From: Candidatus Woesearchaeota archaeon
GTDB taxonomy: Archaea > Nanobdellota > Nanobdellia > Woesearchaeales > SM23-78
Reading direction: 5' to 3'
Assembly: GCA_016932315.1 (NCBI GenBank)
Contig: JAFGDD010000014.1
Location: 1-64,000, forward strand
DNA: 64,000 nucleotides
Part shown: in pieces, positions 58,117 to 64,000 of the stretch
How the letters are laid out: each line of letters begins with the position of its first letter
How positions within the stretch are numbered: position 1 is the first letter of the stretch
The notes under the pieces: model-generated
Seen by the model: the letters and a program-made list of their open reading frames with translations, nothing else
Database searches by the model: none
Told to the model about the DNA's origin: nothing
Translations under genes and position numbers: made by a program

Positions 58117-59313
58117 CTAAACCAAACCAAGTATCATCGCTATGCCTAGGAGAACCAGTATCGCACCCGCTACTAGGTGAAGGTATTTTATGTTCCTCTC
58201 CTTCCACCCAGAAACATTCTCAACAGTAGTGAAGCCAAGATAAACTATTAGAGTTATGACGATCATTGGAATGATGAATATTAGGTTATACAGCACCAGC
58301 CAAGGAATTGTCTTAAGCAGCTCAATTGAAGAAAGCAATCCTCCCGCAATGAAATAAGGGCCCATGGTGCAGGGGATAAGGAATAAGGTAACCAGTAAGC
58401 CAATCACAAAAGCTCCTCTTACACTAGTTACAGATGCTATTAATTTTTTGACTTTAGGCCTTAGGAATATAGGCATCTCGGTTGCGAATCCCCCTGGCTT
58501 ATAGCTTACAAAGTCCCTTATGTTGAAGACTCCAAGGATTATTGCCAGGACCGCAAGCACATTGTAAATAACAGATCCTACCCCCTTAAGGGTCTGAGCC
58601 AATTGAAAGAATCGGATTATTATCAGGCCATAAACAATGTACATTAACACAATGGCAAGAGAAAATGCCAGGCCAACATGTAAAACCTTCTTCCTATTTG
58701 TAGGGTCTGCAGTCAGAATAGCAATCAGAATCATGGTCAGCACGGCTATCTCGCAAGGGTTGACAGCGTCAACAGCTGCCAATGAAAGAATCTTAACAAT
58801 GGTTAATTCCTGCTTTGGCTCAACACAGGCTCCGCCGCCAGAAACACTCTCATTCTCAACCAGCACTTCTGGCTTGCCAGGCAAGGAATCGCATGCCAGC
58901 TCGTTGAAATTCATGGCAGAGCCATTCATCAATGGGCAGGGATTCTCGCCTAAAGAGGCTACAGTAGACCCTAAGTTATCAATTATAGGGGAATCGCCGC
59001 GAAGATAAACATCTTTGCTGAATATTATCAATGGGATTCCCGGAGGGATGCCGTAGCTAGAAATATAGGAATCCATTACAGGCACATTGCTCTGCTCTTG
59101 GTAAAGCTCATACTTCAACAAAACCAGGTTAGGAGTGGCATTAAGGAAATCCTTTAGGAAAGCCTCAACTTTTGCACAATGGGGGCAACCAATCCCTGTG
59201 AAGTAGACTGCGCACACATAAGTCGCATTAGGCTCTCCAGCATGGCTTGCTGATGAAAAAGGGATGATAGCTAGCATTAATGATATCAGCAAAAACAAGT
59301 GTGGTTTTTTCAT
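58117..59313 (-). CDS. Membrane protein with thioredoxin-like domain and CcdA-like helices
   Basis: 398 residues. A signal peptide is followed by an extracytoplasmic thioredoxin-like domain with CPHC (about 47-50), a pair of further Cys, and then a six- to eight-helix membrane domain from about residue 175 with DAVNPCEIAVL and LIPCTMGPY motifs, as in CcdA/DsbD. It likely passes reducing power from the cytoplasm to exported proteins, matching the many Cys in the VWA and pilin proteins. The ATG at 59313 is chosen over one three codons upstream. Confidence 0.85.
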   Translation of the reverse strand: MKKPHLFLLISLMLAIIPFSSASHAGEPNATYVCAVYFTGIGCPHCAKVEAFLKDFLNATPNLVLLKYELYQEQSNVPVMDSYISSYGIPPGIPLIIFSKDVYLRGDSPIIDNLGSTVASLGENPCPLMNGSAMNFNELACDSLPGKPEVLVENESVSGGGACVEPKQELTIVKILSLAAVDAVNPCEIAVLTMILIAILTADPTNRKKVLHVGLAFSLAIVLMYIVYGLIIIRFFQLAQTLKGVGSVIYNVLAVLAIILGVFNIRDFVSYKPGGFATEMPIFLRPKVKKLIASVTSVRGAFVIGLLVTLFLIPCTMGPYFIAGGLLSSIELLKTIPWLVLYNLIFIIPMIVITLIVYLGFTTVENVSGWKERNIKYLHLVAGAILVLLGIAMILGLV

Positions 59314-59363
59314 TTTAATCATTGGGTTTTTATGAATTTATTTTTAAATTTTACTATTGATTA

Positions 59364-60113
59364 TTAATGCTCCAACAAAAATTTAAGCATAAGCATAAAT
59401 ATTATTCCAAGAAGAAAAAAGCCAAATGATATCAACGACTTCTTTAATTTTGGCTCCTTATGCAATTCAGGTATTAGGTCAGAGGCAGCTATATATATGA
59501 ATCCTCCTGCTGCAAAAGGCAGGATGAAAGGAACTGCTCCTTCAATGCTCTTTGAGAAAAAATATGCTGCGATTCCACCAATCACACACGTAAGTTGGGA
59601 TATAAAGCTGTAAATCAATGCCTTAGTCTTGCCAAAACCGCCATACACCAACACACCAAAATTCCCGAGCTCCTGCGGAATCTCGTGCCCAATGATTAGC
59701 AGCGTCGTGATGATGCCGAAAGGAACGCTCACAATAAAGCTGATGCCAATGATTATGCCGTCAATAAGGTTATGCACTCCGTCGCCAAAAAGGATCAGGT
59801 AAGATACTGGGTGGACTGCGCACTTGCCCCCGTGCTGGTGGCAGTGATGCCAGTGCAGGAACCTTTCTATTATAAAAAACATGATAAAACCAGCTAACAA
59901 GCATGCAAAAACATTCATTGCAGGAAGCTCTTCAAGGGCTTCTGGCAGGAGATGAAAGAAAGCGCCGCTCAGGAGCGCGCCTGCAGAGAAAGCCACTAGA
60001 ATCATTAAGAGCTTGTTGAAAAGCTTCTCATTCATCCATAAGGAAAAAACTCCAACAAGGCCTACGAGGCCATTAACAATGGTTGCGAAAAGTATCCAAA
60101 ATAAAACGTTCAT
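59364..60113 (-). CDS. ZIP-family metal transporter
   Basis: 249 residues with eight membrane helices. The metal-binding motifs HNLIDG (helix IV) and HEIPQELG (helix V) are the ZIP signature. A His-rich loop (HWHHCHQHGG) lies before helix IV. ZIP proteins carry zinc or iron into the cytoplasm. The ATG at 60113 is chosen because the upstream GTG lies in the AGGTGA ribosome site. It is part of the metal island. Confidence 0.92.
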   Translation of the reverse strand: MNVLFWILFATIVNGLVGLVGVFSLWMNEKLFNKLLMILVAFSAGALLSGAFFHLLPEALEELPAMNVFACLLAGFIMFFIIERFLHWHHCHQHGGKCAVHPVSYLILFGDGVHNLIDGIIIGISFIVSVPFGIITTLLIIGHEIPQELGNFGVLVYGGFGKTKALIYSFISQLTCVIGGIAAYFFSKSIEGAVPFILPFAAGGFIYIAASDLIPELHKEPKLKKSLISFGFFLLGIIFMLMLKFLLEH

Positions 60114-60127
60114 GAAAGTCACCTGTG

Positions 60128-60454
60128 CTAATGCATTCGGCGTCCTGGTCCTCTCCCAGGTCCAGTCATCGTGTAGTTGCCGCCATGTATTTTTATAGCT
60201 TTCCCATTCACTATTGCATCGGTTATTTTTTTCCTTGCAGACAAGAGAAGCCTGTGAAAGGTCGGCTGGGATATGTTCATCTTCTGCGCGGCATCTTCCT
60301 GCTCCAAGCCTTCAACATCCTTAAGTCTTATTGCCTCGTACTCTTCCACAGAAATTATTGATTCATCTAATTCTCTTAACCTTACTCCTGCCGGCTTAAA
60401 GTAAGTAAAGCCTGGAACTCCCATTACTCTCCTGCAGATTCTTGGCCTGGGCAT
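60128..60454 (-). CDS. DUF134 helix-turn-helix protein
   Basis: 108 residues beginning MPRPRICRRV, the standard DUF134 start, with an ISVEEYEAIRLKDVEGLEQEDAA segment and a sigma-70 region 4-like helix-turn-helix (about 50-80, AQKMNISQPTFHRLL). DUF134 proteins are small DNA-binding regulators commonly found with NifX-like and MinD-ferredoxin genes. It begins 3 nt after the ferritin-like gene ends. Confidence 0.9.
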   Translation of the reverse strand: MPRPRICRRVMGVPGFTYFKPAGVRLRELDESIISVEEYEAIRLKDVEGLEQEDAAQKMNISQPTFHRLLLSARKKITDAIVNGKAIKIHGGNYTMTGPGRGPGRRMH

Positions 60455-60457
60455 CTT

Positions 60458-60691
60458 CTAATCATGCTCCTCAAAAGCCTTGTCCTGCTCCTTGTCGTTT
60501 TTTCTTAGCCATTCCATGAGCATGGCAGCATGCTCTTTCTCCTCGTCACGGTTGTGCCCGAGGATATTCTTTAGAACAGGGTCTTTGGCATCTTCCATTC
60601 TGGTCTCGTACCAGTTGATGGCCTCAAGCTCCTCTATCATGCTCTGCCTTGCTTTCTTTAAGTCAGTGTTTTCAACTTCTTTTGCGTACAT
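60458..60691 (-). CDS. Encapsulated-ferritin-like (EncFtn) protein
   Basis: 77 residues: SMIEELEAINWYETRMEDA then ILGHNRDEEKEHAAMLMEWLRKN. The Glu..W-Y..R and ExxH spacing matches EncFtn, a two-helix ferroxidase that assembles as a decamer inside encapsulin shells. No encapsulin gene is in the window, and no obvious cargo-loading tail follows. It may store or oxidise iron without a shell. It shares a transcript with DUF134 and ZIP. Confidence 0.8.
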   Translation of the reverse strand: MYAKEVENTDLKKARQSMIEELEAINWYETRMEDAKDPVLKNILGHNRDEEKEHAAMLMEWLRKNDKEQDKAFEEHD

Positions 60692-60759
60692 TTTTATGCC
60701 ACCCCTATTTTATTAAACCTATTTTTAATGAAAATTAATCCTATTTTTAAATATTAGCA

Positions 60760-61644
60760 TCACTCTTCTACATTTCTTTGCCTAATATTTTTTAAAGTAT
60801 TCGAAAAAATCCCTGTGAACTGCTTATCATAAGCATTAACAGGCTTCATCTTGATGGTTGACTCCATTATTCTCTTGCTATAAGGTATCCTTCCTATTAC
60901 AGGTATCTTGTTCTTACTTGCAAATGCCTCTATCTTCCTGCAAAAGCTCTTTGAAAGGTTGTGCTTGTTTATCATTAGACCGCAGGGAATCCTGAAATGC
61001 CTTATAACCAGCAATACCCTTTGCAAGTCGCTTAATGCAGAGGGTGATGGCTCTGTTACTGCCACTGCATAGTCTGAGCCTGCTATAGAAGCAATTACTG
61101 GGCATCCGATTCCTGCTGCAGAGTCCACAATCATTGCTTCCATCTTTCTATTTGCTGCTATTTTCTCAGCCACCCTTATAGTCTCTACAACCAGCTCCCC
61201 TGATACTGGCTCTCCTACTTTAAGCTCTCCTGACACCAGGTTTATTCCAAAGTTTTTCCCATCATAGACAGAGCCTATTTTTTTGCTGCCTTCTTTTATG
61301 GCTCCTGAAGGGCAGACTGCCATGCAGGCCTTGCACCCAGTGCAGGTTTCAGGCACAAAAGCAGGGTATTTCCCAGGCACAAACACTATGGAATGCTGCT
61401 TGCAGATTTCAGCGCATTTGCCGCACTTAGTGCACTCGTCCAGTTTGAACTCTGGTATGAACTGAAGCACATCCTTAATCTTCTTTCTTTTCACAGAAAG
61501 TATAAGGTGGTCATTAGGGCAGTCAACATCAGCATCTACAAGCAAAGTTTTCTTTGTCTTTGAAAGCTCATACGCCAAGGCTGCTGCTACAGTCGACTTA
61601 CCTGTTCCGCCTTTTCCTCCAGTCACCACTATTCTCATTGCCAT
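60760..61644 (-). CDS. MinD/ParA-like P-loop ATPase with inserted 2[4Fe-4S] ferredoxin
   Basis: 294 residues. The deviant Walker A GGKGGTGKST (about 9-18) is of MinD/Mrp type. Residues about 70-115 insert a ferredoxin with two CxxCxxCxxxC clusters (CTKCGKCAEIC and CTGCKACMAVC). The ATPase continues to the end (VDSAAGIGCP). Such proteins are widespread in anaerobes next to NifX-like genes and are thought to act in iron-sulphur or metal cofactor assembly. The ATG at 61644 follows a GGTGAT site. Confidence 0.93.
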   Translation of the reverse strand: MAMRIVVTGGKGGTGKSTVAAALAYELSKTKKTLLVDADVDCPNDHLILSVKRKKIKDVLQFIPEFKLDECTKCGKCAEICKQHSIVFVPGKYPAFVPETCTGCKACMAVCPSGAIKEGSKKIGSVYDGKNFGINLVSGELKVGEPVSGELVVETIRVAEKIAANRKMEAMIVDSAAGIGCPVIASIAGSDYAVAVTEPSPSALSDLQRVLLVIRHFRIPCGLMINKHNLSKSFCRKIEAFASKNKIPVIGRIPYSKRIMESTIKMKPVNAYDKQFTGIFSNTLKNIRQRNVEE

Positions 61645-61704
61645 AATATCACCTTTGTAATGGTAATAATCTCAGATGCACACCCCTTATTATTTATATT
61701 ATCT

Positions 61705-62079
61705 TTATCTATATTGATGGTGCATCATCGGCCCTGTTGGTTCATCAATCTTCTTGAGCTTGCCATCAGCAAATGCTTTGATAGCATCAATTATTTTCCC
61801 AGTCACAGGGTAAATGCCTATGTTGAACTGGCTGAAGACGCTAAAAGCTCTTGGTCCCACATTTCCTGTGAGGACTGCCTGAGCTCCTTTTTTTGCCACT
61901 AGCTCTGCTGATGTTATGCCAACTCCTCCTGTTTGGTTGGCGCTTGTGTTCTCAACTACCTCGTGCCCTTTGATTTCTTTGCCCTCTAATTCCACAAATA
62001 TAAAATAAGGGCACCTACCGAATCTCATATCGACTTCGCTCTCCAAGCTATTGCCTGCTGCACTTATGGCTATTTTCAT
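61705..62079 (-). CDS. NifX/NifB C-terminal-like (dinitrogenase Fe-Mo cofactor family) protein
   Basis: 124 residues: MKIAISAAG at the start, DMRFGRCPYFIF (the family motif with one Cys), VGITSAELVAKKGAQAVLTGNVGP and an acidic/His end MHHQY. The family binds iron or iron-molybdenum clusters; here, without nitrogenase genes, a general iron-sulphur carrier role is more likely. The start follows an AGGTGA site. It precedes the MinD-ferredoxin gene on the same strand. Confidence 0.9.
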   Translation of the reverse strand: MKIAISAAGNSLESEVDMRFGRCPYFIFVELEGKEIKGHEVVENTSANQTGGVGITSAELVAKKGAQAVLTGNVGPRAFSVFSQFNIGIYPVTGKIIDAIKAFADGKLKKIDEPTGPMMHHQYR

Positions 62080-62141
62080 GTTTTCACCTTGCAAGTTTAT
62101 TTCTCAAAGTTATTTCTGATTCTAGTCTGGTTTCAGCAATT

Positions 62142-62393
62142 TTACTCAAGCTCTTTCAGCCGTTTGTCTATAGCTGCTTTCTCTGCTTCAAGTATTTTCT
62201 TTTGCTCTTCCTTACTTAATTCAACTGGCTCATTCAAGCCAAAGTCTCTGGCAAATCCAAATCCTCTGCCAAAGCCCCTGCCTTGACCTCTTCCGAATCC
62301 TCGGCCTCGAGCAAGCCCTCTTCCGCAAGGCCCTAAGCCCCTGCCTGTTGCAGGTCCTTGTCCTAAGGGTCCTGTTCCGTCTCCTCCTGGCAT
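62142..62393 (-). CDS. DUF5320 family protein
   Basis: 83 residues: MPGGDGTGPLGQGPATGRGLG, then a Gly/Arg/Phe repeat region (GRGFGRG) and a helical Lys/Glu C-terminus. This is the DUF5320 pattern found in iron-sulphur islands of anaerobes and archaea. The start follows a GGAGGTGA site. It is paralogous to the next gene upstream. Confidence 0.85.
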   Translation of the reverse strand: MPGGDGTGPLGQGPATGRGLGPCGRGLARGRGFGRGQGRGFGRGFGFARDFGLNEPVELSKEEQKKILEAEKAAIDKRLKELE

Positions 62394-62562
62394 AATTTTC
62401 ACCTCCTGCATTTTTATTGTTTTCTCTCGGAATTGAATACAAATTCAAAACCAATAATGAATAAGTATTCATAACTAGTATATAAAGTTTTCGGAATTAG
62501 AGCGAAAAAAAGTTTAGAAAACCATATATTCAAGCCATGTTAAAATAGAAAAAAGAAAAAAT

Positions 62563-62955
62563 TTATTGTTTAGGCTCCTCTTTGGCTTTCCGGTAATCGT
62601 TAATAATATCTTTTGTATGCGCCAGCACTTCATTAGCCGACTCCATTATTTTGGCAACTGCTTCAGTTATTTTTTCTAAATTAGAGCCCTGCCCCAAATC
62701 CTGCTCCTGCCTTCCATCATAGGGCCAAGGCGCATTAGGCCCAAATCCAAGCCCTCTACCAAAGCCCATGCCTCTACCAAAGCCAGCGCCCCTGCCGCCG
62801 CCAAAAGCTCTTCCTCTGCCGCCTCCATAAGGAGCAGATCCTCTTCCTGCCCCGCGAGGCGCATAACCCGCCCCTCCTGTGGGTCTGCAATAACCCATAC
62901 CACGGCCGGTCCGCGACCCTTCTCCTCTCGGCCCTGTTCCATCATATCCTGGCAT
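62563..62955 (-). CDS. DUF5320 family protein, paralogue
   Basis: 130 residues starting MPGYDGTGPRGEGSRTGRGMG, with a Gly/Arg-rich repeat section (about 25-75) and a helical C-terminus ending KAKEEPKQ. It is longer than the copy at 62142. It starts 4 nt after the DtxR-type gene ends, so the two are coupled. Confidence 0.85.
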   Translation of the reverse strand: MPGYDGTGPRGEGSRTGRGMGYCRPTGGAGYAPRGAGRGSAPYGGGRGRAFGGGRGAGFGRGMGFGRGLGFGPNAPWPYDGRQEQDLGQGSNLEKITEAVAKIMESANEVLAHTKDIINDYRKAKEEPKQ

Positions 62956-62959
62956 AATA

Positions 62960-63334
62960 TCACCTCCTTTTATTCATAAATTGCCTTAATTTATTTAGAG
63001 TAATGTTGCTCAGGCCATGCTCCATTTCGCAGGCATCCTTAAGAGCAATAGATTTGTTTACACCCAATATTTTGTGCAGAAAATTAAACAAGGTTTTATG
63101 TTTTTTATAGACTTCTTTTGCAAATATTTTTCCGTGCCCAGTCAATTTTATCAAGCCATACCTCTCAAACTCAATCAGGCGAGCCTTTGACATTTTCCTG
63201 ACGGCCTCAGTTACGCTAGGCAGCTTTACACCAAGGCTTTTTGCAACGTCCTTTACCCTCACCGCGCCTTTTTCCTGCTCTAAAAGATAAATAGCCTCAA
63301 GATAATCCTCAAAGCTTTTTGTTAGGCTACCCAT
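62960..63334 (-). CDS. DtxR/MntR-family metal-dependent regulator
   Basis: 124 residues: a winged helix-turn-helix (about 8-60, EDYLEAIYLLEQEKGAVRVKDVAKSLGV and the recognition helix PSVTEAVRKMSKA) and a dimerisation domain with metal-ligand Cys/Glu/His residues in KDACEMEHG. It lacks the SH3-like third domain. It heads the island and probably senses iron or manganese. A GTTAG/CTAAC operator lies just before its start. Confidence 0.92.
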   Translation of the reverse strand: MGSLTKSFEDYLEAIYLLEQEKGAVRVKDVAKSLGVKLPSVTEAVRKMSKARLIEFERYGLIKLTGHGKIFAKEVYKKHKTLFNFLHKILGVNKSIALKDACEMEHGLSNITLNKLRQFMNKRR

Positions 63335-63339
63335 ACAAT

Positions 63340-63355
63340 GTTAGGTTACACTAAC
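63340..63355. promoter_or_regulatory. DtxR-type operator candidate
   Basis: GTTAG (63340-63344) and CTAAC (63351-63355) flank a 6-nt centre, immediately upstream of the DtxR-like gene start at 63334. The half-sites resemble the TTAGG/CCTAA boxes of DtxR proteins, so autoregulation of the island is likely. Confidence 0.55.
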
Positions 63356-63409
63356 TAATATTTAAAATTTTCGATAAATTTTATATACTCAAAAAAAAAC
63401 ACTTTTCAT

Positions 63410-64000
63410 ATGAATAAAATAAAGCTAACATATACCCTGCTCTACAACTCCTACGGCCCCCAGGGATGGTGGCCTCTTACTTCTAAGTATAAGTTCATCC
63501 CGGAGCACAAGGGCGAAAAGCCTGACACTGAGCAGAGGAAGTTTGAAATAATTATCGGTGCAATAATGACGCAGAACACTGCTTGGGCTAATGTTGAAAA
63601 GGCAATAATCAACCTCAACAAGAAAAAGCTGCTTAGCATTGAAAAGATTAGGAAGCTGCCGGAAAAGAAGCTTGCAGAGCTAATCAAGCCGAGTGGATAT
63701 TACAATCAGAAGGCTAAGAAGATAAAGGCAATGATTAAGTTTCTTGATTCAAAAAAGCCAATTACCAGGGAAAACATTCTTTCTGTCTGGGGCGTTGGCC
63801 CTGAAACTGCTGATTCCATGCTTCTTTACGCTTATGAACAGCCTTATTTTGTTGTTGACGCTTACACCAAAAGATTATTTTCTCGGTTAGGTTTTTGCAA
63901 TGAAAAAGATAGCTATGAATTTTTACAAGCATTATTCCATCAGAATCTTGACAAGAACGTTGATGTGTTCAAGGAGTATCATGCATTGATTGTCGAGCAC
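63410..64000 (+). CDS. Endonuclease III-like DNA glycosylase (partial, 3' end missing)
   Basis: 197 residues are visible and run off the right edge. The HhH-GPD core is present: IIIGAIMTQNTAWANVEKAI (about 48-67), the helix-hairpin-helix VWGVGPETADS (about 129-139) and the catalytic Asp in VVDAYTKRLF (about 152-161). Where EndoIII has Lys (GxGxKTA) this has Glu, so it is a monofunctional glycosylase like MagIII rather than a lyase. It probably removes alkylated bases. A TATA box TTTATATA lies about 28 nt upstream. Confidence 0.85.
   Translation, partial: MNKIKLTYTLLYNSYGPQGWWPLTSKYKFIPEHKGEKPDTEQRKFEIIIGAIMTQNTAWANVEKAIINLNKKKLLSIEKIRKLPEKKLAELIKPSGYYNQKAKKIKAMIKFLDSKKPITRENILSVWGVGPETADSMLLYAYEQPYFVVDAYTKRLFSRLGFCNEKDSYEFLQALFHQNLDKNVDVFKEYHALIVEH

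Noticed and set aside
1-64000. Ribosomal RNA genes, insertion sequences and replication origin
   Set aside because: No rRNA-like conserved stretches, transposase genes, or origin repeats beside cdc6/orc1 were seen.

Overview
The window is archaeal. It carries eukaryote-like ribosomal proteins (S8e, S17e, S27e, L37e, L44e), Nop10, the eIF2 alpha subunit, a GINS subunit, Alba, an Sm-like protein, PC4 and TrmB/Lrp regulators. It also has class III signal peptides, an S-layer protein and intron-bearing tRNA genes. The S-layer type, a pilus locus rich in class III signal peptides, and a pentose-phosphate set (rpe, rpiB, fused transketolase) with little other metabolism suggest a DPANN archaeon, perhaps Woesearchaeota or Pacearchaeota. 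That placement is inference. Many first genes have a TATA box about 27 nt before the start codon and are probably leaderless; genes inside operons use GGAGG or GGTGA ribosome sites.

Layout. 1-1654: end of an unknown gene, an AbrB-PhoU regulator and an Lrp regulator. 1887-5705: an accessory-looking cluster (SAM methyltransferase, CYTH/class IV adenylate cyclase fold, nucleotidyltransferase, thymidylate-kinase-like enzyme, TIM-barrel protein) in which two unrelated enzymes begin with the same 10-residue leader. 5816-10410: argS, cold-shock and zinc-ribbon proteins, a truncated Hel308 and purA. 10447-16056: small genes, tRNA-Arg, QueC-like PP-loop protein, Alba, S17e and arginase family, with two copies of a structured hairpin element. 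16102-23035: pentose phosphate enzymes and regulators. 23067-36395: two pilins, a Bro-N protein behind a tandem-hairpin array, and a minus-strand type IV pilus locus (two membrane platform proteins, ATPase, coiled-coil protein, VWA protein, further pilin-like proteins). 36456-42199: small hypotheticals and an information-processing block (PAC2, Nop10, eIF2 alpha, S27e, L44e, GINS). 42453-48760: an orphan antitoxin-like protein, a radical SAM-TRAM protein, an exported protein and the S-layer protein. 49209-55807: tRNA-Leu and an AbrB-led operon of large exported proteins, followed by a glycine-rich gene with a frameshift. 55861-57321: L37e, Sm-like, PC4 and S8e. 58117-63334: a metal and redox island (DtxR, two DUF5320, NifX-like, MinD with ferredoxin, encapsulated-ferritin-like, DUF134, ZIP and CcdA-like proteins). 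63410-end: a partial DNA glycosylase.

The most unusual content is structural RNA or DNA. A family of multi-branched palindromic elements built from CAAAA-loop-TTTTG hairpins lies between genes, forms the end of rdgB, and recurs inside the second intron of tRNA-Arg. tRNA-Arg(UCG) has an anticodon-loop intron plus a 193-nt intron in the T loop. tRNA-Leu(UAG) has an anticodon intron, a probable 20-nt D-loop intron and a variable arm of about 104 nt made of four tandem hairpins whose stems covary.
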